This document shows, one piece after another, positions 43,687 to 52,713 of a DNA stretch of 64,000 nucleotides. How positions within the stretch are numbered: the stretch's first letter is position 1; each line of letters begins with the position of its first letter. The DNA is from an uncultured Lachnospiraceae bacterium (lineage in GTDB: Bacteria; Bacillota; Clostridia; Lachnospirales; Lachnospiraceae). Position numbers and translations under genes: made by a program. Under the pieces are notes generated by a model. The model had not been told where the DNA came from. It did no database searches and was given only the letters and a program-made list of their open reading frames with translations. The DNA lies in NCBI GenBank assembly GCA_905235745.1, contig CAJOMN010000007.1, positions 1 through 64,000 on the forward strand, written 5' to 3'.

Positions 43687-46032
43687 TTATCCGCAGTACA
43701 CTTCATATATGGCATCTATGAGCCGACCTGACTGCCCGCTTCCGGCCAGCCACTTAAGGAACTCCTCATCTGTAAGCTCCGACAGCTTTCCGAAGATGAT
43801 ATCCTTGTCCGCGATATCAAACCAGCCGTACTCAAGAATATCAAATACCTGCTTCCTGTGGTCATTGGCGGCAAGCTTAATGTTGTCCGCTTTGACCGTG
43901 ATGCCGTCTGCCGTTGCAACATCAGGCACATGTACCGACAGGACTTTTCTTGAAGCGTCATATTCAGGATTACACTGCAAGGACCCGGCGGTGCATATCG
44001 CGCCTCCTTCCGCCGGCTCTACGCCGTATATGTCAAGCACATAATCTCTCTTACCGGGTACGAGCGTCAGGTCTCCGGAAGCAGATCCTGTCTCAAATAC
44101 AAGGCTTCCGTCTTCCCACGAAAGACTGTAAGGCGTTTCGACATATGCGCCATTTAAGTAATCCATGCTGATGCCGTCATCTTCATAGAGGGTATAGCTG
44201 CCGTTAGCACCTGCGCCGATGCATATACGAAGTTTATCGGGATTGGATGTGCCGTTTTCCTTATATTCATCCGACATCGGAAGGATACCGCCTGCAGGTA
44301 GCAGTACCGGTATCTCGTCAAGCCTTCTGTAGAGCTTTCTCTTAATGTCTCCGTTATAGATGCGGCCGTTTAGTATATCGTACCGGCGTCCTTTCGGAAT
44401 GATCATATTGACATCGGCCAGCCTCAGCTCCTTGTCAACAGGATGTGTAATGGCACCGACGATAAGCTCGTCGCCAAAGCCGTATTCATTCCTTACACTG
44501 TAGCTTTCCGGATCATCATGATGATCATAGTACATCGGTCTTATAAGAGGTTTATCTTCAACATAGGCTCTGTGCTGCTCCGTATACAGATAAGGCAGCA
44601 GCGCATGACGAAGGCGCAGGAACCTGATCATAATGCTCCTGTATGGTTCTTCGATCGCCCACGGTTCCTTGTTGAGGAATTCACTGCTTGAAGAATGGAG
44701 TCTCATGACGGGTGAGAATACGCCGTATTCGATCCAGCGGATGAGCCTCTCATCGTCCTTTGATCCCATCATGTGCCCACCGATATCATGGCTCCACCAG
44801 CCATAGCCGATGTTGCTTGCCGTACTTGTAAAGTACGGCTGAAAATCAAGGCTCCTCCATGTCATAACCGTATCACCGGAAAATCCCACGGGATACCTGT
44901 GGCTTCCGGCGCCCGCATACCTTGAGAAGATCATGGGTCTTATGTTTCTGCCCTTATGATCCGTATACTGATAATGATTTAAGAGGAACAGCGGGTCAAC
45001 CGGGTCTTCTCCGCGGCCTTTTCCCTGCTGCCAGTCTATCCACCAGAAATCAACTCCGTCATCCTCATAAGGATGCAGAACCTCCGTAAAATATGCCTCG
45101 CGAAGCTTTTGATCCGACAGGTCGCACTCAACGGGCTGTTCGGTTGCAGGATCGATACCTGCCTTTCGAGCCGCCGCCTCATACATATCTTCAAAGCCCC
45201 TGACACCGTCGGCGGGATGTAAGTTTAATGTAACTGCAAGGTTCCTGTCTCTTAGTCCCTTTAGGAATCTCCTGTAATCGGGGAACAGTTCCCGGTTCCA
45301 CGAATACCCGGTCCAGCCCGTGCCGTATTTGCTGTCAACATCGGTAATATGCCAGTCCATGTCTATAACGGCAACGGAAAGAGGGATCTCAAGAGCCTTG
45401 AACCTATCCATAGTCTCATTGTAGGTTTCCTCGGAATATCTGTAGTATCTGCTCCACCAGTTGCCAAGTGCGTATCTCGGTATCATCGGAGTCTTGCCGC
45501 ACAGCCTGTAGAAATCCGTAAGGCCGCCGTAGTAATCCTCGCCGTAGCCGAAGAAATACAGGTCGATACCCTTGTGCTTTCTGTTGGCGAACTCGGTCTC
45601 GTACTCGTCAATGGAGCCGGATATTACAACGGGGCTGTCTGAATCATCGATTATCGCATAGCCGAACTCTCCGAATATTCCGTTCTCGAGCCTGCACCAT
45701 CCGTCGCATTCATCAAGCGTCCTCGCTGTTCCCTTAAGGTTTCTTACGGCATTTCCGTAATCGAACGAGTAATGCCAGACATTACCGTTCTCCTTGAGCC
45801 TGACGGATAGACCTGTAGTCGAGAATTCCTTTTTATCATATGTCAGAACAAGTGATCCGCTCTCGGCAACAAGACTGTCCCCGCTGTCGGAAACAGAGTA
45901 ATTAACGTCGCCGAGATCACGGCATACGACCATCTGGGTCTGCCTGTCCTCAAATATTCCTTCCTCCTGGTATTCAAGCCTGATGAGCCTGTCTGTTATA
46001 AAAGTAATGCGGTATTTATCTCCGGTGATCAT
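43687..46032 (-). CDS. Glycoside hydrolase family 31 alpha-glycosidase
   Basis: 781 residues, no signal peptide, so cytoplasmic. GH31 blocks are complete: NWWSRYYRYS, AVIDMDWH near 222, the nucleophile aspartate in WWIDWQQG (residue 333), and the acid/base aspartate in GFSGDTVMTWR (387), then SHDIGGHM. The C-terminal 200 residues are beta-sandwich domains. GH31 members cleave alpha-glucosides or alpha-xylosides; substrate not determined. Converges on rqcH with only 6 bases between stops. Confidence 0.93.
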   Translation of the reverse strand: MITGDKYRITFITDRLIRLEYQEEGIFEDRQTQMVVCRDLGDVNYSVSDSGDSLVAESGSLVLTYDKKEFSTTGLSVRLKENGNVWHYSFDYGNAVRNLKGTARTLDECDGWCRLENGIFGEFGYAIIDDSDSPVVISGSIDEYETEFANRKHKGIDLYFFGYGEDYYGGLTDFYRLCGKTPMIPRYALGNWWSRYYRYSEETYNETMDRFKALEIPLSVAVIDMDWHITDVDSKYGTGWTGYSWNRELFPDYRRFLKGLRDRNLAVTLNLHPADGVRGFEDMYEAAARKAGIDPATEQPVECDLSDQKLREAYFTEVLHPYEDDGVDFWWIDWQQGKGRGEDPVDPLFLLNHYQYTDHKGRNIRPMIFSRYAGAGSHRYPVGFSGDTVMTWRSLDFQPYFTSTASNIGYGWWSHDIGGHMMGSKDDERLIRWIEYGVFSPVMRLHSSSSEFLNKEPWAIEEPYRSIMIRFLRLRHALLPYLYTEQHRAYVEDKPLIRPMYYDHHDDPESYSVRNEYGFGDELIVGAITHPVDKELRLADVNMIIPKGRRYDILNGRIYNGDIKRKLYRRLDEIPVLLPAGGILPMSDEYKENGTSNPDKLRICIGAGANGSYTLYEDDGISMDYLNGAYVETPYSLSWEDGSLVFETGSASGDLTLVPGKRDYVLDIYGVEPAEGGAICTAGSLQCNPEYDASRKVLSVHVPDVATADGITVKADNIKLAANDHRKQVFDILEYGWFDIADKDIIFGKLSELTDEEFLKWLAGSGQSGRLIDAIYEVYCG

Positions 46033-46099
46033 GATCCTTCTATTCTCCTGTTACGGTCTCAAATCTGATCTGGACTATTTATTTTAATGAACAACTCTC

Positions 46100-46156
46100 T
46101 TATTTCTGCCATGCGATGTAATCATTCCATGCCTTATCGTGCCAGCTCTTGCGCAT
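46100..46156 (-). pseudogene. YoeB-like toxin, first 18 codons only
   Basis: The ATG overlaps the antitoxin stop (TGATG), the usual toxin-antitoxin junction. It encodes MRKSWHDKAWNDYIAWQK and then stops; that is the conserved start of YoeB-type mRNA interferases, which are normally about 85 residues. The toxin body is missing, so this is a dead toxin with a surviving antitoxin. Confidence 0.65.
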
Positions 46157-46410
46157 CAGTCTACCTCTATAAGATCATGTTCATGCATATTACGGCCGGC
46201 CTTGGCATCTGCTACACGGCTTTTTAGTTCAGCCATATTTTCTGCACTGTAAAATGGATCAACCGCCACATCAAAAGGTATCCTTTGCTCATTACCCATT
46301 TTTACAAGAAAGATGTTGATCGCGGTTGACAGGTTCATTCCCATGTTCTTACATGCAAACTCTGCCCGTCTCTTAACTTCCTCTTCTACTCTGAAATTAA
46401 CCTGAACCAT
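46156..46410 (-). CDS. RelB/DinJ-family antitoxin (orphan)
   Basis: 84 residues with an N-terminal ribbon-helix-helix (VQVNFRVEEEVKRRAEFACKNMGMNLSTAINIFLVKM) and a C-terminal toxin-binding tail (AENMAELKSRVADAKAGRN). It binds its own operator and neutralises a RelE/YoeB-type RNase. The adjacent toxin gene is truncated to 18 codons. It lies at the edge of the CRISPR locus. Confidence 0.88.
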   Translation of the reverse strand: MVQVNFRVEEEVKRRAEFACKNMGMNLSTAINIFLVKMGNEQRIPFDVAVDPFYSAENMAELKSRVADAKAGRNMHEHDLIEVD

Positions 46411-46530
46411 ATCTCACAAACCGATAACAATCGCTATCGCTCCTTTCAAGCTAATTATATAGTATATTATATACAATGTAAAGTGATTGCTATACTCCGA
46501 TCAGGACAGCATAATCTTTGTAACGAAGTT

Positions 46531-46555
46531 AAGGGCACTCGAAAAGAGTGCCCTT
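46531..46555 (-). terminator. Hairpin at the leader-distal end of CRISPR array 1
   Basis: AAGGGCACTC and GAGTGCCCTT form a 10-bp stem with a GAAAA loop, two bases from the outer repeat. An identical hairpin (47584-47608) closes array 2. Arrays are read on the minus strand, so these hairpins lie downstream and probably end the pre-crRNA. Confidence 0.65.
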
Positions 46556-46557
46556 GG

Positions 46558-46714
46558 GTTTCAATTCCTTTTAGGTAAGGCTCGACGGAAGAAATGAACG
46601 AAACAGAAACAAGAGAAATCGTTTCAATTCCTTTTAGGTAAGGCTCGACCTTTTCCCTATAGACAACTCTAACCCAAAACCACTGGTTTCAATTCCTTTT
46701 AGGTAAGGCTCGAC
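46558..46714 (-). CRISPR. CRISPR array 1, three repeats
   Basis: Three identical 29-bp repeats at 46558-46586, 46621-46649 and 46686-46714, with spacers of 34 and 36 bases. Read on the minus strand the repeat starts GTCGAGCCTTACC and ends ATTGAAAC, the 8-base crRNA 5' handle typical of type I-B/III systems, so transcription is leftward from a leader at 46715-47025. No degenerate terminal repeat. Confidence 0.97.
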
Positions 46715-47025
46715 TACAGTATTGTCGGGCATGCGTGCGCTTCCAAATAATATAATATACCAAATTCGCTGTTTTTTAAAGCAAAAAATCGGTCTGCCCA
46801 CTATCTCTGTATACCCATGATCGCCTTAATTATGGCATTTCTCAAAATCCCAAAATCGTGTTGCCGATTGACCTGAAATTCCACGTAAAAGTATACCTAT
46901 TGGGGCTATATTTCTATAGTATTCACTTGACAAGGAGCGAATAACACACATCCACCATTCTCAAACATGCGATTTTAGGCAATACTTCATTGCGCTAAAT
47001 CCTTCTTGTGGTTGACCGACTTTTT
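46715..47025 (-). promoter_or_regulatory. CRISPR leader 1
   Basis: A 311-base sequence that matches leader 2 at all but about nine positions, with no insertions or deletions. Its array-proximal end carries TTTAAA (-35-like), a 16-base gap and TATTAT (-10), about 30 bases from the first repeat. Its far end overlaps the stop codon of the cas1 remnant. Confidence 0.85.
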
Positions 47026-47407
47026 ACTGGTATCTATATGGCTTATATTTCTCATCATAAATAACCAACCGGAACACCTTGGCTACTTCATTTCTCATTC
47101 TAGTCTCATAACTTATCGGATGGTTATTCTCTGTCTGCTTTTCATATATCTTGTCATCAAGTGCATCTATAAAAAGGCGTTTCCCGGTAGGATTAAGATA
47201 TACCGCCCCGTTATCCATCGACTCAAAGTGCTCTTCTGCGTTTATCATCCTAAGATTTATGAGGCTGAATATGGTTCTGTCAACGACGATTGGCTTGAAT
47301 ATATCAGCAATATCAAGATTAAGTGACTGGTTTCTCGTTGTAGTCGAATGAACAAAGCCAATACGGACATCCAGCGATAGGTAAGTATTACGAACATAGT
47401 CGCTCCT
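47024..47407 (-). pseudogene. cas1: cas1, C-terminal fragment
   Basis: 127 codons match the C-terminal third of type I-B/III Cas1: LDVRIGFVHSTTTRNQSLNLDIADIFKP, IVVDRTIFSLIN, then AVYLNPTGKRLFIDAL and a final helical tail. The conserved histidine (FVHS) and acidic residues of the active-site region (LDIADIFKP) are kept, but the N-terminal about 200 residues are absent and a stop lies just upstream. No cas2 follows; the CRISPR leader begins at its stop codon. The adaptation module of this locus is therefore decayed. Confidence 0.85.
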
Positions 47408-47583
47408 TTATCAATTCGATAACCGATTATGTCTTCAATATACCACTATACAGGCTAAAAGTGGAATAAACGGATAGTTTAGTATAACAATTCTTCCATG
47501 GGGAGATTAGATGCTGCGAAGCGGTAACAGGACTGAAGCAAGCGCGAATTCTTTTAAGTAAAACCTTACTTTGTAACGAAGTT

Positions 47584-47608
47584 AAGGGCACTCGAAAAGA
47601 GTGCCCTT
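47584..47608 (-). terminator. Hairpin at the leader-distal end of CRISPR array 2
   Basis: Identical in stem and loop to the hairpin at 46531-46555, preceded on the plus strand by the same TTTGTAACGAAGTT. Together they show that terminator, array and leader were duplicated as a block. Confidence 0.65.
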
Positions 47609-47610
47609 GG

Positions 47611-47903
47611 GTTTCAATTCCTTTTAGGTAAGGCTCGACGTAAGGCAATATTGGCAAGTGATGAGCGTGTAGTTGTTTCAATTCCTTTTAGGTAAGGCTC
47701 GACGTCGTAGTAAAAACTGAACTTGCTGGAATAGAGATTGGGTTTCAATTCCTTTTAGGTAAGGCTCGACAGCCCCTGAAGATTTGCAGTCAATGATCTG
47801 CGAGGTAGTTTCAATTCCTTTTAGGTAAGGCTCGACGTGGCTCTCGGATGAAAGTGCCGGTCGTTATGAAGATAGTTTCAATTCCTTTTAGGTAAGGCTC
47901 GAC
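47611..47903 (-). CRISPR. CRISPR array 2, five repeats
   Basis: Five identical 29-bp repeats at 47611, 47675, 47742, 47808 and 47875, same sequence as array 1, with spacers of 35, 38, 37 and 38 bases. The spacers differ from those of array 1. Transcription is leftward from leader 2. Low repeat number and perfectly conserved repeats fit a young or rarely extended array. Confidence 0.97.
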
Positions 47904-48214
47904 TACAGTATTGTCGGGCATGCGTGCGCTTTCAGATAATATAATATACCAAAATCGCTGTTTTTCAAAGCAAAAAATCGGTCTGCCCACTATCTCTGTA
48001 TACCCATGATCGCCTTAAATATGGCATTTCTCAAAATCCCAAAATCGTGTTGCCGATTGACCTGAAATTCCACGTAAAAGTATACCTATTGGGGCAATAT
48101 TTCTATAGTATTCACTTGGCAAGGAGCGAATAACACACATCCACCATTCTCAAACATGCGATTTTAGGCAATACTTCATCGCGCTAAAGCCTTCTTGTGG
48201 TTGACCGACTTTTT
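47904..48214 (-). promoter_or_regulatory. CRISPR leader 2 with promoter
   Basis: A 311-base near copy of leader 1. Array-proximal promoter: TTGAAA at 47968-47963, 16-base spacer, TATTAT at 47946-47941, giving a start near 47934, about 30 bases before the first repeat. The far end abuts the cas6 upstream region, whose start codon is 53 bases away in the opposite direction. Confidence 0.85.
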
Positions 48215-48267
48215 TTGTATCGGAGTATGTGTTATTATCACTAAGAAGTATTAACTCAGGAGAAAAC

Positions 48268-49002
48268 ATGCAACTTAAAGTGACCTTTAATGTCAACAAA
48301 CCAGTCTCGCTTCCGCTCGGTCATCATGCCGCTATTCAGGGGATGATCTACAACCTTTTGGGAAGATCATCAGATTACTCGGATTTCCTGCATGATATCG
48401 GATACAGGAACGGTGCGCACAGTTTCAAGTTGTTCGTGTATTCCACCCTAATGGGACCTCATACAATTAACAATGGGCGGATTATATTCGACAGCAATAT
48501 ACGCCTTGAAATCCGCAGCCCAAAATCGGAATTTTGTAATATACTGTTAGATACTCTTCAGAATGTTTCAACAGTAAAGTTACACCATCAGCAATTGTTC
48601 ATATCCGAATGCTCTTTCTCAAAGAAGAGCATTAGTACAGATTCCGTTAATATACGTATGCTTTCGCCTTTGACATTAAGTACAACGTATTACGAAGAGG
48701 ATAAGAAGAAAACTCATTATATCTCTCCTTCAGAACCAGGCTTTGGCGAAGCTCTTCAGAAAAATACTGCGAACAAATATAAAGCCGCCTATAATGAGGA
48801 TTTAAACAATAATATCTCTCTGGAGATCACATCTCTTACTGATGAAGACCGGTATGTCACAAAATTCAACAACCGGATATATATCAACGGATGGAACGGC
48901 ACTTACAAATTAAGTGCTGCTCCGGAAGTATTGTCATTCCTCTATGATTCAGGTCTTGGCAGCAGAAACTCTCAGGGGTTCGGAATGTTCGAACCATTTT
49001 AA
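48268..49002 (+). CDS. cas6: Cas6 CRISPR RNA endonuclease
   Basis: 244 residues with two ferredoxin-like domains. The N-terminus has LPLGHHAAIQGMIYNLLG (the histidine region used in catalysis by many Cas6 proteins). The C-terminus ends in the glycine-rich loop GLGSRNSQGFGMFEPF diagnostic of Cas6. It cuts pre-crRNA within repeats, leaving the ATTGAAAC handle. TCAGGAG is 6 bases before the ATG. The only CRISPR gene on the plus strand; it converges on the effector operon with 26 bases between stops. Confidence 0.95.
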   Translation: MQLKVTFNVNKPVSLPLGHHAAIQGMIYNLLGRSSDYSDFLHDIGYRNGAHSFKLFVYSTLMGPHTINNGRIIFDSNIRLEIRSPKSEFCNILLDTLQNVSTVKLHHQQLFISECSFSKKSISTDSVNIRMLSPLTLSTTYYEEDKKKTHYISPSEPGFGEALQKNTANKYKAAYNEDLNNNISLEITSLTDEDRYVTKFNNRIYINGWNGTYKLSAAPEVLSFLYDSGLGSRNSQGFGMFEPF

Positions 49003-49028
49003 ACATCTAATCCTGCGTTTTCATACTT

Positions 49029-50993
49029 TTATATCTTGTTAATAAATTCCCCGTATATCTTCCCGTTATCCTTCGCAGACGTAACTTTTATAGATATTCG
49101 ATCCCCCTGATGAATTTCCAGCGGAACCCCAAAAGCCATCCCACCATCAAAGGATGCCACCAATTGATTAGGATCCTTGTTATTCTTCTGTACTTTTGTA
49201 ACTAAGACAGTTTTATCAACGCATATCTTTTCTTTCAACACTTGTTCTATATTTCCCAATGCATTATTCTGCCGTTCTTGATAATCATCTATACTCATAT
49301 ATTTTATTTTATTCGAATCAGGGGTCATTTTCTTCATGTCCAGGAAGTTTTTAACTGATGGTATCTCTCCGATCTTTACTCCATCTATCTGTGTTGACTT
49401 ATATATGTTAATATAGTCCTTCGGATCAACCCACTTAAATGGATTAAACGAGAGTTTGTCAAGGCTATATGCTTCAGTGCAGTCCAGCACTTTTACCTGC
49501 ACGTCAGATATTGCAATACGTCCATATCCATAGGGCTTACCCTTCCCTATATTCATGTGCGAGTCCTGCTCAAGTTTTAAAGCCCATAACAGTAGTCCCA
49601 GTTCATTATCACTGAGATTGTTAAATCTTATCACTCCCTTGAAGACGGTTCCGTCTTGCAAGGGTTTTATAGCAGAGCCCACTTTATCGTTATTATCATT
49701 TTGTTCACCAATATCGACATTCTCGTGAAGCCAGTACTGTTTTACACCTCTCAATTGAAAATCATCCGAACTGTATGTTTTAATATGTTCGGAATCATCT
49801 TGTACAACGTAATCCAGATAGCTTGTCGGCTTGGGTTCTGCAAGAACAACATTTACAGCCTCTTGAGTATCTGCATTTTGAACCCCTTCGTCAATTGTGG
49901 CATCTGATACTGATACTTTTGACTTGAAATTCCCCCTTTCTTTGTCAGATAGTCCGAACAGCGATGTAGCCATATCAAATTGCCCATCACCCGCATATTC
50001 CTGCCTATACCCGTCTTTAATACTGTGTTTGAAGAACACTCTTAGTCTTGGGGTAAAGCCCAAATACATGCTTTCGTTTAGTTGCGTATAAAACACCGGT
50101 TTCGTTTCCCCGGATTCGGGAAGCGCAAAGAACTTTTCATTCGGCTTAAGAGTGGTCTTTTTCTTCTCAAAATCAATGTTGTAAGCCCTGATATCTGATT
50201 CGGAAACATGTATTCCGTTTGAGAAATCTATTTCAGGTATTATGTATATTGCTTTATGTTCATTCATGACTCCGGAACTTATTATATATCCTTTGTTTGG
50301 ATATTTATCTTTTATCGAGACAGCCGTTATATCTTTCCCGTTTGCTATATACGAACATTCTTTATAATACGGATGATAATCTTTGTTTTTTGTGCCTATA
50401 TAGTGACGCCCTTTCTTCTTAAATTCCTTATCAATCTCATGTTGCATTATCGATTTGCCATTTTCATCAATAAATAGATCGTATGGAAAAGTGCTTCTGT
50501 CCTTACTATAAGAATCTACTACAGTCCGTTCACTGAGAATGTAATAATTGGGCATGTTATCAGCTACAGATTCTATCTTGGTCTGATAAATATAATATTT
50601 ACCGTTTTCACATTTAATCACTCCTGCCTTAACATTTTTAATGTTTTTGTTATACTCTTTCTGTAATGCTCCTGCGGCAACATGACGATACATGAGTTTG
50701 TAATCTTCTATATCGTTATCAAAAGATGATGCACTCAGTATCTGAACGTTGTTTCTCAATAATCCCCGGATAGTACTTCCGGGAATTGCATATCTGCCAT
50801 ACTCATCCTTGAAGAATTCACCTTGACCGTTATCAATAAAGACCGGGGTCTTAGCTGTGATACTATAACTGACTTCTCCGGCCAATAGTCTATCTGTTAT
50901 CCGGTCGTGAACCTCAAGATCAGCTTTCTTTACAGGAGAATATGTTTTCTTGGGAAAATCGACAAAATTATATGGTGCTCCGATATATGACAT
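49029..50993 (-). CDS. TIGR03986-type long RAMP (Cas7 with insertions)
   Basis: 654 residues, far longer than a standard Cas7 (about 220). RAMP signs are the N-terminal YAIPGSTIRGLLRNNVQ near residue 70 and a late glycine-rich loop (NIGKGKPYGYGRI, about 495). The insertion between them carries most of the extra length. The last about 60 residues (TVLVTKVQKNNKDPNQLV, then GDRISIKV) look like a small OB-like beta barrel. It matches the large RAMP typical of type III-D complexes, probably the subunit at one end of the filament. Last gene of the operon. Confidence 0.85.
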   Translation of the reverse strand: MSYIGAPYNFVDFPKKTYSPVKKADLEVHDRITDRLLAGEVSYSITAKTPVFIDNGQGEFFKDEYGRYAIPGSTIRGLLRNNVQILSASSFDNDIEDYKLMYRHVAAGALQKEYNKNIKNVKAGVIKCENGKYYIYQTKIESVADNMPNYYILSERTVVDSYSKDRSTFPYDLFIDENGKSIMQHEIDKEFKKKGRHYIGTKNKDYHPYYKECSYIANGKDITAVSIKDKYPNKGYIISSGVMNEHKAIYIIPEIDFSNGIHVSESDIRAYNIDFEKKKTTLKPNEKFFALPESGETKPVFYTQLNESMYLGFTPRLRVFFKHSIKDGYRQEYAGDGQFDMATSLFGLSDKERGNFKSKVSVSDATIDEGVQNADTQEAVNVVLAEPKPTSYLDYVVQDDSEHIKTYSSDDFQLRGVKQYWLHENVDIGEQNDNNDKVGSAIKPLQDGTVFKGVIRFNNLSDNELGLLLWALKLEQDSHMNIGKGKPYGYGRIAISDVQVKVLDCTEAYSLDKLSFNPFKWVDPKDYINIYKSTQIDGVKIGEIPSVKNFLDMKKMTPDSNKIKYMSIDDYQERQNNALGNIEQVLKEKICVDKTVLVTKVQKNNKDPNQLVASFDGGMAFGVPLEIHQGDRISIKVTSAKDNGKIYGEFINKI

Positions 50994-51010
50994 ACTGATA
51001 ATCCTCCGAT

Positions 51011-51376
51011 CTATTCAACAGATATAAGTCTTGTACACATTACCGACATCTGCCCATCTTCATCAGGTTTAAGATACTCTCTTACTGTAAGTGTTTTACC
51101 TTTTGCAAGCTTGTCCAGAATCCGGTATTTTCTATCTACATAATACTCATCTGAACCATCGCAGGAGATTTCCACGGCATTAAGCTGTCCATCCTCTCTC
51201 CACACATGTATTTGACGTGTGTTATCAAAGAAGTACGCTTCGGTACACTCATCCCAGTTCACCGGATCTTCGGATGGCTTACCCAATATCACTCGGCTAT
51301 ACTCATACGCCAAAACATTTTCGAAACTGTCAGTCCTGCCATCAACATCTTCTATTGATATTACTGATCTGTTCAT
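51011..51376 (-). CDS. Small CRISPR-associated protein, Csx19-like
   Basis: 121 residues. The centre reads EAYFFDNTRQIHVWREDGQLNAVEI, then a C-terminal strand-rich TVREYLKPDEDGQMSVMCTRLISVE. The order (an element like R-x-F ... E-I-x-V-W-R) resembles TIGR03984/Csx19 of type III-D loci, but it is shorter. The start overlaps the Cas7-Cas7 stop by 4 bp. Csx19 has been seen as an accessory subunit of III-D2 complexes. Could instead be an unrelated small subunit; I rate the Csx19 match as moderate. Confidence 0.55.
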   Translation of the reverse strand: MNRSVISIEDVDGRTDSFENVLAYEYSRVILGKPSEDPVNWDECTEAYFFDNTRQIHVWREDGQLNAVEISCDGSDEYYVDRKYRILDKLAKGKTLTVREYLKPDEDGQMSVMCTRLISVE

Positions 51377-52713
51377 GCTGACACCTCCTTAAGAGCGCTA
51401 AGAACGCTTTCTACGATCCCATTCTCATCGTAGATCACGTTATTCTCGTCAATAGACAGACAAGATGTCCCGGTGCGGATGCTTATATCCGCTATATCCA
51501 AAAAACCCTTCCCGGTAGCATAACCGTTTCCTATGTTGAATGTCTTGATCTTAAGATCTCTAAGTGCATATAGCAAAAGCCCAAGGGTAGCATCCGGATT
51601 TTGTCTGTCCAATATCTCTATACTGATATCTATAGCTCCCGATGCATTCTTCTCTTTGAAAAAAGCCTGACTCATAACCCCACCGGTGAACTTGTCTATA
51701 TGAATTCTGTTCCTTACAGGATTTTTGTCTATATCCTCTTGGGACCCTATTACGCAATCATTAAATATAAGATTTCCTGCACATCCATCCGAATGGTTCT
51801 CGGCCGCGAAGCCAAATGCTCCTCTGATTACGGTATCTTTGCCTTGATATGATGCTATTTTTTCCATTTGGCTCCTGATTGCTCCGCGGATGGATGTTCC
51901 GGGAATAATATAGTCATCATTCCCGTTCATTATGTTTTCACTGTCGGGGGCGTTCTCCCCAAAATCCGACATTGCTACCCCCTTTATCTGAATTGGTCCG
52001 ATCGATTTTGCTTTTATCAAAACGTGGTATTTAATGGTACCTGGAGCAGCGCAACATTTGTCTGTTATATCTTCAAGCCGCGAATTGTCCCCATCTTCTA
52101 TGCACCAATAAAGTCGGTCCTGGCTGTTTTTCATATCATAGACAGTACTTTTAATGCTCTCTATGGTAAACCTGCCTGCTCCGCTGCTCTTTTTGGCTCC
52201 TATACTTGTCTGATCGTGTTTAATGGTGCCAAATACTGCTTGAAGCTTATTAGTCAAGTCATACTGTTCTGATTGAAGGAACAGATAAACGTAGAACGAG
52301 AACGAAGCACCCTGTGAAACATATGTGATGTCATACTTTTGTCCGGAACTGTTCTTCGTACTAACGGTTCCGGTCTTTCGATCCACGGAAACATTCGGTC
52401 TTGTTTCAAACTTAACCGTTGACGGAACCATTCTGCAGTCTGTAACTTTAACCCTGCTTGTATTGGCATCTGATTCACAAATATTATCCTTGTCCAATCC
52501 GAACAATTCGCATGTGGTATCATTGTCATTGACCAGCGTACTTACACTCCTTAACAACCCTGTAATAGTAGAGGCTTGGATGAATGGAACTTCTGTAATA
52601 GGATCAATAAGTACATCCCCGACATTTTCGAAAGAGTTTCCTATATGAAGCGGGCTGACTGTAGTGGCGCAAATATGGTATTTTACAATTTTGTCATACT
52701 TAATTGAGCTCAT
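51373..52713 (-). CDS. Fused Cas7-Cas7 (double RAMP)
   Basis: 446 residues containing two Cas7 domains in tandem. The first has VSPLHIG, then DVLIDPITEVPFIQASTITGLLR (target-RNA cleavage aspartate region), with its glycine-rich SSGAGRF near 178. The second starts near 225 (SIGPIQIKGVAMSD), continues with DYIIPGTSIRGAIR and ends with NIGNGYATGKGFLDI. Such Cas7-2x proteins are a hallmark of type III-D. The ATG overlaps the csx10 stop by one base. Confidence 0.87.
   Translation of the reverse strand: MSSIKYDKIVKYHICATTVSPLHIGNSFENVGDVLIDPITEVPFIQASTITGLLRSVSTLVNDNDTTCELFGLDKDNICESDANTSRVKVTDCRMVPSTVKFETRPNVSVDRKTGTVSTKNSSGQKYDITYVSQGASFSFYVYLFLQSEQYDLTNKLQAVFGTIKHDQTSIGAKKSSGAGRFTIESIKSTVYDMKNSQDRLYWCIEDGDNSRLEDITDKCCAAPGTIKYHVLIKAKSIGPIQIKGVAMSDFGENAPDSENIMNGNDDYIIPGTSIRGAIRSQMEKIASYQGKDTVIRGAFGFAAENHSDGCAGNLIFNDCVIGSQEDIDKNPVRNRIHIDKFTGGVMSQAFFKEKNASGAIDISIEILDRQNPDATLGLLLYALRDLKIKTFNIGNGYATGKGFLDIADISIRTGTSCLSIDENNVIYDENGIVESVLSALKEVSA

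Noticed and set aside
47006..47326. A 106-codon plus-strand ORF between the CRISPR arrays
   Set aside because: It is the antisense of the cas1 fragment; the minus-strand translation matches Cas1 motifs.
47427..47681. An 84-codon minus-strand ORF overlapping array 2
   Set aside because: It runs through two CRISPR repeats and a spacer, so it is not a protein gene. I considered it as the missing Cas1 N-terminus, but it is in another frame and lacks Cas1 motifs.
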